From: Vairimorpha ceranae
Lineage: Eukaryota > Microsporidia > Nosematidae
Length of the DNA: 64,000 nt
Assembly: GCF_000988165.1 (NCBI RefSeq)
Contig: NW_020169307.1
Span: 1-64,000, forward strand
Reading direction: 5' to 3'
Each line of letters begins with the position of its first letter. Position 1 is the stretch's first letter. The notes under the pieces are model-generated. The model ran no database searches and had not been told where the DNA came from. It saw only the letters and a list, made by a program, of their open reading frames with translations. Below are positions 48,733 to 59,216 of the stretch, piece by piece. The translations under genes and the position numbers were made by a program.

Positions 48733-50367
48733 TTATGGGTAATGTTTTTTTTTTGTATTTATACTATAAAATTAATTAAAAAAACAGGTAATTAAATCAT
48801 AAAGATAAAAAGATTGATTATCTCTTTAAATTAATATTTTTTTGATTAATTAAGGTTTTATAAAAATATTACAATTTATTTTTGATAAATTCTTAGAATA
48901 GTAAATTTGCATATCAAAAGTATAACTTTGTTTAAGATTTATTTTGCAAAAATAGCATTGTTAAGATAACAATGAAAAGTTTTATTTTCTACAAATATTT
49001 TTACCAAAAATGGAAAGTGTTAGATTTTTAATTTTTTAAAAATTGCAAATTAAATTTTATGAAAATGTTTAATTTTAAATTATAAAAATCGTGATTGAAC
49101 AATAAACATATTAAGTTACTTAGCAAACAGTTTATCTTTAGAGATTAAAATATTTTATTATAGTGTGAGTGTTTGAGTTATAGAACTCGTTAATAATAAT
49201 ATAGATTGTCATTTAATTTACTTTTTTATGGTTGTTTTAAATATACATATCTTGGTAAAAAACATTTACAATGATGTAAATTTAAGATTTATTACATTGT
49301 TTTTTCTTTACAAGTTATTTAGAAGTTGTGAAAAAATTATATTTTTAGCTTAGTTATTTTTGTATAATTATTTAAAACCACTATAACAGATTTTCTTATA
49401 GCATTTAAGTGTTAAATGTAATATGTGTTAGTGTTATATATAATCATAACATTTAAATTTTAAATTTATTGGTGTAATCTAAAACAGCTACATTAATAAA
49501 AATTAATAAATTTATTTGTATAAATTCTAAATTTATTGGTGTAACAAAGAAAATTTTGATTTAATCAAAACTAAAAATATAAACGTGTCATAAAAATACA
49601 AGAATGCAATCAATATATAGGTTAAATAAAAATATCTTTAAATTAAGTAGTTTAATTGAATACTACTTAAAGAACAACAATCTGCCACCTATTTCTGGCA
49701 GATAGGATTAGACTATAAAATATAAAAAAATACAACAACCTTTATATTTTTCATTCATAATGAGAAATTTTAATGACCTGTGCATATCAATTTTTGCAAA
49801 AAATTTTATGTGTTTATAAAATTATACTTTTCTAACGCTTCTTATTTTGTTTCATTTTTAAAATTTAAACTTATTTCTGACATATAACTTATCTACAATA
49901 AGTTGTTTTATGTATTTAGAATTTACAGTTTATAATTTAAATTTTTGTAAAAGCACGCTTATCAGCAATGAAATGTAATGAAAATATTACATTGTATTTA
50001 TATTTTAAAAAACGTTTTCTATAAACAAACTGTTGGTTAAAATGAGTCATTGGCACTTAAAAAATTTCTTTATTTTAATTATAAAAGTCATATTATTACA
50101 ATGTTCTGATTATAATCATAAAATATTTATTTTAAAATTGTCATTAAAATATAAATTTAGTCTTTGCATGCAGAACATTTGCTATTAGTTTATTTCTTGA
50201 TTAGGTTTGTAGATATCTAAAAAATTTAAAAATAAAAAATATTGTTTTAGATGCATGAAGAGTTTTATATGGCTGTGTATTTTACACTTTTAAGCCACTA
50301 GCTCTTATATTTTGCTATATTAAAAAAATTCTACGTTTTTATTTTAATTTACACAATTAATTTTAAT
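48733..50367. other. Gene-free stretch with a two-hairpin element
   Basis: 1.6 kb of AT-rich DNA, no open frame. It includes the hairpin pair at 49643-49703, and AAATTTATTGGTGTAA occurs twice (about 49464 and 49530). Confidence 0.5.
49643..49706 (+). ncRNA. Two-hairpin element, possible small RNA
   Basis: TTAAGTAGT/ACTACTTAA (49643-49651, 49662-49670, loop 10) is followed nine bases later by ATCTGCCA/TGGCAGAT (49680-49687, 49696-49703, loop 8). The linker includes AGAACA, and the second loop (CCTAT) is complementary to ATAGG just after the stem. Both stems are perfect, against a random AT background. The strand is not determined. The hairpins are too short for a typical H/ACA snoRNA. Confidence 0.35.
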
Positions 50368-51087
50368 TTAAAATTCTTTATTTTCTTTAATTTCAATCTT
50401 TTGTTCTGTAGTATGTTCAACATAACTTACTTCACTATTAAACTTACCAATCAAGTTGTTCTTTACTGTACATAGTTTAGCGTATTTTAAAAGAGCAGTT
50501 TTAAATATCCGAGAAGATGTAGGTGCTAATAAACCAACCCCATTCGTAATCAGACTTTTTAGTATTAATTTTAATTGAATTTTTAGTGTAAAAGGATCGA
50601 TTACGAATATCGTGGCCAGTTTTCCACACCCAAAACTTGGCATTAGGTGGAATGGTATTTGATTGGGCGGAAATGTTAAGCACGACACACCCAGTATTGT
50701 TAGACCCATACCATCAGTCACAGGCCAAGATAATTTATAATATGAACGTGCGGTCATTACACTAGCTATAAGTTCATTACTACAAAGCCCTTTTTTATCA
50801 ATGCCTAAATCTAGTTCTTCAATTAATAACACATTGAAGTCCCCTACTATCTGCACATTGTACTTTGCAATGTCGGTATTAAATTCATTAAAAATTCTGT
50901 TTAAATAGTTTCTAACATGTTCTCTCTTTCCAATTGTAGATTTTAAAGACTTTGCTTTTTCTAAAAGGTATATTTTTAGCAATGTCTGCTCATCTAAATG
51001 TATTTTTACTTTAATAATGTATGTACCATTAGACGTATCTACACAATTTATAAAAAAACTAAAAATACAGATAAATGAAAAAATCAT
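50368..51087 (-). CDS. Secreted protein, unknown (weak M12B-like look)
   Basis: 239 residues. Signal peptide 1-16 (MIFSFICIFSFFINC). The middle, LNRIFNEFNTDIAKY followed by GLTILGVSC, loosely recalls the part of reprolysin/ADAM-type proteases that lies before the zinc site. However, there is no HExxH motif, so enzymatic activity is unlikely. Several Cys suggest disulfides. The ATG is not preceded by CCC. Family unknown. Confidence 0.65.
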   Translation of the reverse strand: MIFSFICIFSFFINCVDTSNGTYIIKVKIHLDEQTLLKIYLLEKAKSLKSTIGKREHVRNYLNRIFNEFNTDIAKYNVQIVGDFNVLLIEELDLGIDKKGLCSNELIASVMTARSYYKLSWPVTDGMGLTILGVSCLTFPPNQIPFHLMPSFGCGKLATIFVIDPFTLKIQLKLILKSLITNGVGLLAPTSSRIFKTALLKYAKLCTVKNNLIGKFNSEVSYVEHTTEQKIEIKENKEF

Positions 51088-51294
51088 TTTTTTGTTTAAA
51101 AAATTTTAAAGATAAAGCAAAAGATGTCAGACATCGTCATAAAAAAATTTTAAATGTTAGTTTAAGAATTATTTGGTAGTAAGAAAAGGCATGTCACTAC
51201 ATCAATAAAAAGATGAATATGAAACAGAATTTTCATTTGATAAACTTAATGAAACATTTTGGTGACAATAAAACTAGACTGACAAAAAACCTTT

Positions 51295-51570
51295 TTAATG
51301 TAGATACAAATAAGAATCACTATTTTTTACTGCTAACCATCCTAAAAATACAAGGCTACAAACGCCCAGTGATAATAAAACAATCAATCTTCTTTTCTTT
51401 AGTTTTTTTTTGTTAAATCTAACATGTTTATAAGGATCTCCACTATTTTTTAGTACAGAAAGATGAAGATCAAGTACTTTTTCATTTGCTTTGTCTTCTA
51501 ATAATCTCACGATTTCCTCATCAGCATCACGCACCTTTAAACATAAACTTCTGTTAGTTTCGCTTTTCAT
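51295..51570 (-). CDS. Small tail-anchored protein, unknown
   Basis: 91 residues from the ATG at 51570; the frame continues seven codons upstream only from a TTG. A cytosolic charged helical part is followed by a Lys/Arg patch (KKKLKKRR) and one C-terminal membrane segment (about 62-80, LIVLLSLGVCSLVFLGWLA) with a short lumenal tail. The layout is typical of SNAREs and other tail-anchored proteins, but no SNARE layer pattern is clear. Confidence 0.6.
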   Translation of the reverse strand: MKSETNRSLCLKVRDADEEIVRLLEDKANEKVLDLHLSVLKNSGDPYKHVRFNKKKLKKRRLIVLLSLGVCSLVFLGWLAVKNSDSYLYLH

Positions 51571-51629
51571 AAAAAAATATTGTAAATCCAATTTATAAAA
51601 AAATTAAAGGAGAAGCTAACAAATAAAAA

Positions 51630-53846
51630 TTATCCAAAAAATGTTCTGTCTATTTGGAAGTCAATTCCTTTTGTCTTTTTATTATCAGAATTTATAAAAT
51701 TCTGTTCTGTTACTTTAAAATTGTCCTCATAAAGTGTATTTAGGGGTTTCCCCTTAAAATTGTGTAAAAAATTTCTTACAAGCATTTGTCCCCTTTTTGT
51801 GTTGTATTGTAAACATTCAGTCCTTAGATTAATACAATTATCAAGTGGTATACCACTCAATATTTCATTAAGAGCTTCGGCTCCTCCTTCTTCTTTAATA
51901 CATTTAGTTAAAGCAGCAGAAATATTGATATGCGAAGCCTCAACATGACTAGAATTATAATTTACAAGGAGAAAATATAAAGCTTTTTTCACATCATACC
52001 TTCCCTTGTATGAATAAAAGACATCACAAATCTTTCTAATTATTCCGGGATCCTCTATGCGTAACAAATCGAATAATGAATTTATGGAATTAAATGGCAT
52101 TCCTGTAGTGTTAGATTTATTAACCCCTTCAGAAAAAACACTAATTAAAGACCTAGTACAAAGTATTAAAGAATCTGTATTATCTAAAATATTCCAATCA
52201 TAAAGAATTCTATCAATTTCTCTTCGTATAAAAGGATCTTGTAACTCAAAGAATATAAGTAAATCTCTATTGAAACAATTAAGATCTTCATAAGGATATC
52301 TAAAAATATCTTCATAAATTTTTTCATAAACTTCCTTAGGCACATTATTAAGCATTTTAAGGATTGAAAAACATCTATCAAATGGACTATGTTCTATAAA
52401 AGCTTTAAGATACGAATTCGTATACTGGATAACTTTTAAAGGTACATATTTAAGATAATAGAAAAATCTAATAAACTTATTTTTATCCCATGGCTCTTCA
52501 AAAGTTTCAATTTTACCCAATTTTATACAACATTCAACAATTAGCTCATTAGCATTTTCTTTATCTTTAAATATGCATCTCTCAATAATTTGATTTAATA
52601 GAAATTCATTTACAGCAAATTTATTAATGATTCTGATGCATAATTTTTCACTATCTTTGTCTAAAAAATCTAAAAATTGTATGCATTCTACTGCATTTAC
52701 ATCATTAGATAATTCTAAAATTGTACCATTAAGTAACGGATTTTTAAATACTAATGTTTTCATATCTCCTTCTAAATTATTTTTTTGCATTGTATCGTAT
52801 ATTTTTTTAATAAAAAATAAACATAATCTTTTAGGTAGTAAATCTCCATTCTTTTTTATAAATGTAAAAACCATAGCGGAATAATTTTTTACAAGAACAT
52901 TGTACAAACCATATACTTCACTTTCAACTTCTAACCTGTTTTGTTCATCTAAATTAACAAAAATGTATAAAACTTCAGTAAGAACTTGTTCTACAAACTG
53001 ATCTTGATTTTTAAGACAAAAAAATTTAGTCCAAAATTCTATAGATAAAATAAATGTAGATAAATCTCCTCTAAGACCCTTAAACACATATTCATACATT
53101 TTTGTAACATTAGATGTTTTAGGAGCTTTATTCTTCAGTGACGAAAAATATATTAACATCCCAACTGATACAGGCATTTTAGAAGATAATTCAATAACAT
53201 CTTCTAAATTAAGCAGATTTCCCATGTCATTAATAAATTCTATTGTTTTATTAGGAAACTCATATCCTCGTCTATATATAATAGAGTAATCAAAATCTTT
53301 AGGTAATATTTTTAATGATTCAGTTAAAATAGGTATAATAATACTTGCAAACGAATCTTCAAATAATTGCATGTAACCTTTATAAATCATACCAACAGCC
53401 CTTTTTAGTTCATTCTTTCGTTTATCATTTATTTCTTGGCTGTAATTTAACAAATAAAGAAAGTTATATAATATTTTATATCCCATTTCTTGCTTATTTG
53501 ATATTAAATCTATAATAATCTGAAAAAAATCAATAAAAGTTTTAGGCCACTCATAAATTCCAAGCTTTGCAAAAACCTCTGCAGTCTTGTCACTTGTATC
53601 TATAAGAATAATACTCTTCATTGCAGAAATTTCCATGTCCAAAGATAAATTTGCGGATTTCTTGTATTTAAGTCTTTCTTCTATAATTTTAAGTGCATAA
53701 ATTCTCAATTCTACTATATTCGACTTAAACAGCATAAAAGTTTTATCAAGTGACTCGTCTTTAATTAATGCATCTATTTCAATTTCAATGTCTTTTATTA
53801 CTTTTGGATTAGTAGATAATTCTTTGTATAATTTTTCTAACTTCAT
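51630..53846 (-). CDS. Exportin-like karyopherin (HEAT-repeat), XPOT/XPO5-like
   Basis: 738 residues of helical repeats with no other domain. The N-terminus (VELRIYALKIIEERLKY, then KTAEVFAKLGIYEWPKTFIDFF) resembles the start of exportin-t and exportin-5 (R-x-x-A/C-L-Q-x-x-E...; EWP-x-x-W/F-x-x-F). The end has KRGQMLVRNFLHNFKGKP, an exportin-like helix pair. Such exportins carry tRNA or small RNAs out of the nucleus with Ran-GTP. It is shorter than relatives (about 1000-1200). The start at 53846 is set by CCCC (53852-53855 on plus as GGGG); the ATG at 53870 is less likely. The exact cargo class is uncertain. Confidence 0.6.
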   Translation of the reverse strand: MKLEKLYKELSTNPKVIKDIEIEIDALIKDESLDKTFMLFKSNIVELRIYALKIIEERLKYKKSANLSLDMEISAMKSIILIDTSDKTAEVFAKLGIYEWPKTFIDFFQIIIDLISNKQEMGYKILYNFLYLLNYSQEINDKRKNELKRAVGMIYKGYMQLFEDSFASIIIPILTESLKILPKDFDYSIIYRRGYEFPNKTIEFINDMGNLLNLEDVIELSSKMPVSVGMLIYFSSLKNKAPKTSNVTKMYEYVFKGLRGDLSTFILSIEFWTKFFCLKNQDQFVEQVLTEVLYIFVNLDEQNRLEVESEVYGLYNVLVKNYSAMVFTFIKKNGDLLPKRLCLFFIKKIYDTMQKNNLEGDMKTLVFKNPLLNGTILELSNDVNAVECIQFLDFLDKDSEKLCIRIINKFAVNEFLLNQIIERCIFKDKENANELIVECCIKLGKIETFEEPWDKNKFIRFFYYLKYVPLKVIQYTNSYLKAFIEHSPFDRCFSILKMLNNVPKEVYEKIYEDIFRYPYEDLNCFNRDLLIFFELQDPFIRREIDRILYDWNILDNTDSLILCTRSLISVFSEGVNKSNTTGMPFNSINSLFDLLRIEDPGIIRKICDVFYSYKGRYDVKKALYFLLVNYNSSHVEASHINISAALTKCIKEEGGAEALNEILSGIPLDNCINLRTECLQYNTKRGQMLVRNFLHNFKGKPLNTLYEDNFKVTEQNFINSDNKKTKGIDFQIDRTFFG

Positions 53847-54722
53847 GTATGGGGTAATATAAAAATTCATTTTTATGCTTAAAAAAATTATTTATTTTTT
53901 AACAAACAAACTAAACGTAAATTTAAAAAGCATAGAAAGTTAAATCTTATTATTTTATTATTTAAATACACTCATCAATATTTAATAAAGCTTTAATATG
54001 TCTTAACATAAAAAAAGGAAAGATTACTTATTCTAGATAATAATATTAGCTAGTTAATTCAATAAATAATTATTATAAACTGGAAATTTATTTATAAACT
54101 TTTCCGTTTTTAAACAAAAATTTGAATAAAAATTATAGGCAAATATTTTTACCTTATGTCTTACACATATATTAAAGAACGCTTAAGTAGGTATATAAAA
54201 TATATAATTGTTAAATAATTATTTGTAATTTATGAATATGTGTTGTGTCACCGTTTATTATTATGAATGATTTAATTGCTTTTTTTATAATATTGAATTT
54301 TTACTGTTTTTTTTTAATTGTCTAGTATTAAAAAAGCATGTAAACTTTTAAGTGTAATGTTTCTATTAAATATTGTATGGCATTAAGCATTTGTAAGACT
54401 AGAAGAACTTTTTTAAATAATCTTTTTGTATGTGAAATTTATAAAACACTTTTCATGTTAATCTTTATTTGTACCTAAAAAATTTAATTGATATAAGAAA
54501 CGTGCATAAAGATGAGAAAATTAAACTTTAAATTTCTTTTTTATATTAGAAAATTTAATTTATTTTTAGTAAATTAAAAGAAATATTCTTTAGTTAGAAA
54601 TTTTATCATTGTCATAAAAATCAAGCTTTTTTAACAAATAAAATTTTTTAGTTCCTTTTATATTTTCATTGGTCATGAAAAATGATGAAATTTAAAATAT
54701 AAATTTAAAGCCTGCGCTGTTT
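53847..54722. other. Gene-free AT-rich spacer
   Basis: About 0.9 kb with no gene, RNA or clear repeat. Confidence 0.45.
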
Positions 54723-55103
54723 ATGAATAATGATATAAAATTTAAAGTAGCAAAATACCTTAATGAACCATTGGCACATGAAGAAGAATGTAAACTAGAA
54801 ATAAATTCAGTTTTTTATTCTAAAGATTTCCTTAGACATAAAATCACTTACACATCTAAAATATTAAATAAAAAACTTAGAGAAAGGCCAAGTATAGAAT
54901 ACCTAAAAAATATTAACATTTTAAAAAATGATCTAATGTTGAAAGAAATTAAAGATAGATTATCTAATTTACTATTGCTAAGAGCTGATTCTACCTATAA
55001 TAGATCGCATATCGCACCTTCTATTTCATCTTTAGTTAAAAAAATGGATTTTGAATATAAAAAAATTGTTATTATTCATAAATTAAATATTAAGAAAGTT
55101 TAA
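54723..55103 (+). CDS. Small protein with an RPEL-like motif
   Basis: 126 residues. ILNKKLRERPSIEYLKNINI at about 46-65 closely follows the RPEL consensus (L-x-x-K-L-x-x-R-P-x-x-x-E/Y-L-x-x-x-N-I-L), a motif that binds monomeric actin. A second, weaker Arg-rich helix follows. The N-terminal part is acidic and unassigned. Only one good motif is present, so actin binding is a hypothesis. No CCC motif near the ATG. Converges with the LRR gene, 23 bp apart. Confidence 0.5.
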   Translation: MNNDIKFKVAKYLNEPLAHEEECKLEINSVFYSKDFLRHKITYTSKILNKKLRERPSIEYLKNINILKNDLMLKEIKDRLSNLLLLRADSTYNRSHIAPSISSLVKKMDFEYKKIVIIHKLNIKKV

Positions 55104-55126
55104 TAAATAAATATATTTTTTAACAG

Positions 55127-55789
55127 TTATCTCCAAACCTCTACATGCTTATTTACATTAATATCCGTAATTAATGTTTTTTTAATAGCCAGTAAATTTA
55201 AATTGGTAAGACAGTTTATATTTATAATTTCTGTCAATTGAGAATTTTCACTCAACAAAAGTTGATTTAAAGAAACAGGCAATGATTTACAATCAATCTT
55301 CACTAAATTATTATTTTGTAAATCTAATGTTTTGAGGTGTTTTAGATGTGTTAAATCAGGTAATTCTGATATTTGGTTACTTCCAAGATACAACTCATGT
55401 AGAAATGGGCAATTATCTAAATTTTCTAACGTTTTTATTTCATTGACTGCTAGATCTAATATTCTTAAATGTGGTAAGTGTAAATTTTCTATTTTAGTAA
55501 TATCATTACATATTAAATAAAGTTCTTCCAACCCACTGGGTAAATTATTTATATTCGTAATTAAATTATAACTTAAATCTAAACTCAAAACATTAGGTAT
55601 ATTTTTACATTGTATATATTTTATTTTATTGTCTGACATATCTAATGTGCTAAGATTTGGTAATGGAATAAGATTCATATCAGTAAATAAATTTCTACGA
55701 AGATCTAATTTTGATGTATTTGAAAAGACTGTAGATGGAAGTCTTTTTATTTTTAAATGAGATAGATTTATAAATATTTCTTTTGTCAT
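55127..55789 (-). CDS. SDS22-like leucine-rich repeat protein (PP1 regulator)
   Basis: 220 residues from the ATG at 55789, set by CCC (GGG 55792-55794); the ATG at 55834 is less likely. About eight 21-22-residue LRRs with the SDS22 phrasing (ITKIENLHLPHLRILDLAVN, IKTLENLDNCPFLHELYLGS, then LKTLDLQNNNLVKI) and a C-terminal VEVW cap. SDS22 binds and matures protein phosphatase 1 in the nucleus. It is shorter than yeast Sds22 (338), so fewer repeats. Another SDS22-type LRR protein cannot be excluded. Confidence 0.72.
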   Translation of the reverse strand: MTKEIFINLSHLKIKRLPSTVFSNTSKLDLRRNLFTDMNLIPLPNLSTLDMSDNKIKYIQCKNIPNVLSLDLSYNLITNINNLPSGLEELYLICNDITKIENLHLPHLRILDLAVNEIKTLENLDNCPFLHELYLGSNQISELPDLTHLKHLKTLDLQNNNLVKIDCKSLPVSLNQLLLSENSQLTEIININCLTNLNLLAIKKTLITDINVNKHVEVWR

Positions 55790-56383
55790 AAGGGCATAGA
55801 AAGAGAAATTGTATTCGGTGTAATAAGAATACATAAATATTGTATAGGTTTTATTAAAAACATGTGAAAAATGTATAATCTTATTATATTGTAAAATAGG
55901 TAGTTATTTTACAAATATAACATAAGAATTTTTTTTAATGAACATTTTCATACTGAACGTTTACTTAAACTTATATATTTATGCTATTGGTAAACGATAA
56001 TTAACTTTTGCGTGCTTTTTACAAAAATTATTTATCTACAAATGACGAAATCTGCAAAATGTTGCTTACTAGCGGCATTTTTAATTTTTAATTTTTAATT
56101 TTTTTTCGTAAAGTCGTTTGAATAGTTATTGATCGTATTTAATAACTAAGTAGTCTAATATTAAGTTTTGTTGCAAAGATAATTTTTTAGTTATGTACAA
56201 TATAACATGAAAAAAGACAAAAACAATGACATATCTTAAAATATAAAGTAAAAAAAGTACATATCTATGTGTGGTAATATTTTATTACCACGTGTTTCTT
56301 CTTAAATCTTTGTTTGTTTGTTAATTAATTTTGTTATGTAAACAAATAAACTTATAAAAAGAAATTTTCCCTGAACACTAAAA
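55790..56383. other. Gene-free spacer
   Basis: AT-rich. CCC at 56369-56371 lies before the small gene at 56384. Nothing else seen. Confidence 0.45.
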
Positions 56384-56629
56384 ATGTATACACAAGGAGA
56401 CAATCCAAGAGTGGATGAGTCTAGAAGATCGGGTGAAAATAGTTCCCGAAGAACATCCCGGGCAATTGTAAATAAACTACATTTCAATAATATGTCTTCT
56501 CATTCTAAATCTCACAGAACATCACAAACAGGCCCGCGTATACTTAGTGCAATAGAAATCTTCCTCTCCACTGGCCGCATTCCTAACAGTTACTCCACTA
56601 TGAATTTATGCAAATTTTGTTGGAGCTAA
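56384..56629 (+). CDS. Small Ser/Arg-rich protein, doubtful
   Basis: 81 codons, rich in Ser, Arg and Asn (DESRRSGENSSRRTSR), clearly less AT-rich than the flanks, with CCC 12 bases before the ATG. This could be a small RNA-binding or regulatory protein. No family, and the opposite strand is also partly open, so the coding status is uncertain. Confidence 0.42.
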   Translation: MYTQGDNPRVDESRRSGENSSRRTSRAIVNKLHFNNMSSHSKSHRTSQTGPRILSAIEIFLSTGRIPNSYSTMNLCKFCWS

Positions 56630-56863
56630 TTTTATTATTTAATCTTTTTAAGAAAAGAATCATAATATTGTAGCAGAGGTCTATTGGTTACTATAGATTG
56701 ATCTAAAATTATATTTAGAAAATAAAGTCTAAGTAGAAATTTAATCAATAAACACATATCTCTAAATGCCAACTAGAGTTAACTTATTTACATTTAATAA
56801 CAACTTTATAACAATATTTCACCTTGCATAAAAAACAAATATATTTTAAAAAAACTTTTTATT

Positions 56864-57175
56864 TTATTTACCAAAAATTTTGGCGTAAATAAATTCAAAT
56901 ATCGGCTTTAATATTGGTTTAAAAACAATCCATACCAATAGTCCAATAATTAAAGCTAAAATTATAGTATATTTAGCCCATTTATAAAACAATCTTCTTC
57001 TAGTATCGCTAGAGACTTGTTGATGTTCTTCTGTAGTCCTTACCAATCCAGATGAACGCTTTTCTAATCCTCCCTCTAAATCAGCTATTTCTTCAGTTTC
57101 TTTAAGTCTCTCAGCAACTTTACTTTTTAATTTATTTACCTCATCCTCAATTTGCTCCGTTACCTTGTCACTCAT
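56864..57175 (-). CDS. SNARE-like tail-anchored coiled-coil protein
   Basis: 103 residues. Residues 5-55 form an amphipathic heptad-type helix. RRRLFYKWAKY is followed by one membrane segment (about 71-90, IILALIIGLLVWIVF) and a short tail. This layout matches VAMP/synaptobrevin-type R-SNAREs, which drive vesicle fusion. I cannot place the central arginine layer confidently, so it may be a diverged SNARE or another tail-anchored protein. No CCC motif. It lies 32 bp from the BRF1 stop. Confidence 0.6.
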   Translation of the reverse strand: MSDKVTEQIEDEVNKLKSKVAERLKETEEIADLEGGLEKRSSGLVRTTEEHQQVSSDTRRRLFYKWAKYTIILALIIGLLVWIVFKPILKPIFEFIYAKIFGK

Positions 57176-57207
57176 TTTTGTTATTTAGTTATATTTTATT
57201 TATTTTG

Positions 57208-58338
57208 TTACAAATCTTCAAATAAATTTTCAATAATTGAGTAATTAATTTTACTAGATATTCTTTTATTTAGAGATTTAACTACGTCTGATACCGTATT
57301 GTACTGTTTTTTTACATGACGTCTTTTAGGTTTCTTTATGTGCTTTAATTTTTCTTCCTTTTCTTTCATAAATTCTCCATACATCTCAAGCCAAACTTTT
57401 TCTCTTTGATTAACTTCTTCTTCGGTTAGCAAATCATCAGTAGAATCTTCATTAATAATTTCTTCATTGTCAATATATTTTAATTTTCTTATTTTTTTTT
57501 TAGTTATATTTTTTAGTACAGGCGGATCTTCTTCTCTTGTAAGCCACTCAGAATTAAATTGATTTACACTTAAATCTGCAGTTTGGGTGTCTTGTATTTC
57601 TAATAATCTTTTTTTTAAAATAAACTCAGACACATGTACCACTTTTGCGACCTCGCTTAACGATCGTTCTTCATTGTACACACGACTGGCTATCAAAATA
57701 GCAGCGCCACAAATATTATTAGGACGTCTACCAGTGGTAATCCAATCTCTACTCATCCTTGACATTATCCGTAGAGCGAGTGTGGGTATTTTTTGATTTT
57801 TTAAATTTAATTTAACAATATATCTCTGGATATATAAAGTGGGATCTACATTTGGAATATTAAGATTTAAAACTTCTACTATTTTTGTAAATGACTTTCC
57901 TATTTTAAACACATCTATATTTAGTGCATTAGAAAAATCAATTAATAAATGAGGAGTTTTTTCTTCCCTACAAACTATATAAACACAAGCACTAAGTGTG
58001 TATAAAATAGATTTACCTTTACTGAGATTATAAGGTAATAGTAATCTATAGTATCTGTAAGAACAATCAAGAAAATTAGATCCTAGGCCCATGTTAGAAC
58101 AGATACTTGAAATGGTATTTTTAATATAAAAACTGGCATCAATGTACTGTGTTCCCACTTGTTTAGAATCAATATTTATAACTTTACCATTTAAAGTACT
58201 TTTTAAACCGTTATCGGAGAAACTAATAGTACTAACAATAATATTTTCTTCGTGTACCATCCCGCAATTTGTGCAATAGATTACACCCTGTGCACTATCT
58301 GTGGCCATATCTGAAGAATTACAATTACTACAGACCAT
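57208..58338 (-). CDS. BRF1: TFIIIB subunit BRF1 (Pol III initiation factor)
   Basis: Recruits RNA polymerase III to tRNA and 5S genes with TBP and Bdp1. 376 residues. Zinc ribbon C3-C6...C22-C25; ENIIVSTISFSDNG; two cyclin folds (about 70-165 and 175-262) with TGRRPNNICGAAILIASRV, the BRF-type second repeat, and LLEIQDTQTADLSVNQF, which separates it from TFIIB. The C-terminal block SSKINYSIIENLF is the BRF1 TBP-binding homology region. It is compact compared with yeast (596). CCC (GGG 58339-58341) abuts the ATG. Confidence 0.94.
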   Translation of the reverse strand: MVCSNCNSSDMATDSAQGVIYCTNCGMVHEENIIVSTISFSDNGLKSTLNGKVINIDSKQVGTQYIDASFYIKNTISSICSNMGLGSNFLDCSYRYYRLLLPYNLSKGKSILYTLSACVYIVCREEKTPHLLIDFSNALNIDVFKIGKSFTKIVEVLNLNIPNVDPTLYIQRYIVKLNLKNQKIPTLALRIMSRMSRDWITTGRRPNNICGAAILIASRVYNEERSLSEVAKVVHVSEFILKKRLLEIQDTQTADLSVNQFNSEWLTREEDPPVLKNITKKKIRKLKYIDNEEIINEDSTDDLLTEEEVNQREKVWLEMYGEFMKEKEEKLKHIKKPKRRHVKKQYNTVSDVVKSLNKRISSKINYSIIENLFEDL

Positions 58339-59216
58339 GGGTAAAAAATATTAACTGTTTAAAAAAGAATATTTATTAAAATTATCATTTATTGAAGATT
58401 TTTTAAATATCTATTGATGCTTTACGTGATAAAAAAAGGAGAAAAGTTGCAATAAATTACAATCATGATAAAGCATCTGTTTAATGCAAAAATAAAAGTT
58501 AAGATTGTTAAAAATTACGAAAAGTTAAGATTGCTAAAAACTGTATAATATTTTTAAATTCATGTAAAGTGTAAACAATAAAGATATTTAAACAATATTT
58601 TGCAAATAAAGTTTGAAATATAACTATAATATATGCAAGAGCCGGTTTATGATCTACAATAATATATAACATGTAAAATATACAAAAATCTTTATAAATA
58701 TTTTAATCCTAATCACAAAACAAAGCTATGATAAATATTTAATGTTTATCTTTACTTTCTAATTAAACTTATCTGCAGTATTTTTGTAAACTATAAAACA
58801 GATATTAACCTCAAAATAAAATATTGGTTTTACATTTATTTATAAAATATAACAGTTTTAATAAGTTTTCTATTTACTTATAAAAAGTAAATATCATAAT
58901 TATAATGGTTTTATTTTAAAAGCTATATTTTCTTCAAATCATTAATTAATTTTTCAAAAAATAATAAAATATTTTAAAATTTATTTAAAAAACAAACAAA
59001 CAAGTTTAAAAACAAAATACAAAATTACAACTTTTAGCCTTTTGATTTTAATTAAATTAATTGGTATATAAACAAATAAAATTGTGAACCCCTTATTTTA
59101 ACTTTGCTGGTTGTAGAAAATTGAAGTTTAAGATGTGCAAACTTTTCTAAATAAAGTGTTTTTAAATTTCTTATTTTTTCCTCATTTTTTATTTTTTATC
59201 CCTTTTGCGAAAGTTT
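58339..59216. other. Gene-free spacer with a short direct repeat
   Basis: AT-rich. AAAAGTTAAGATTGYTAAAAA occurs twice in tandem (58494 and 58520, period 26). No gene. CCC at about 59200-59202 precedes the next ATG. Confidence 0.5.

Noticed and set aside
56302..56487. A 61-codon minus frame
   Set aside because: Overlaps the better-supported small plus-strand gene and lacks a start motif.
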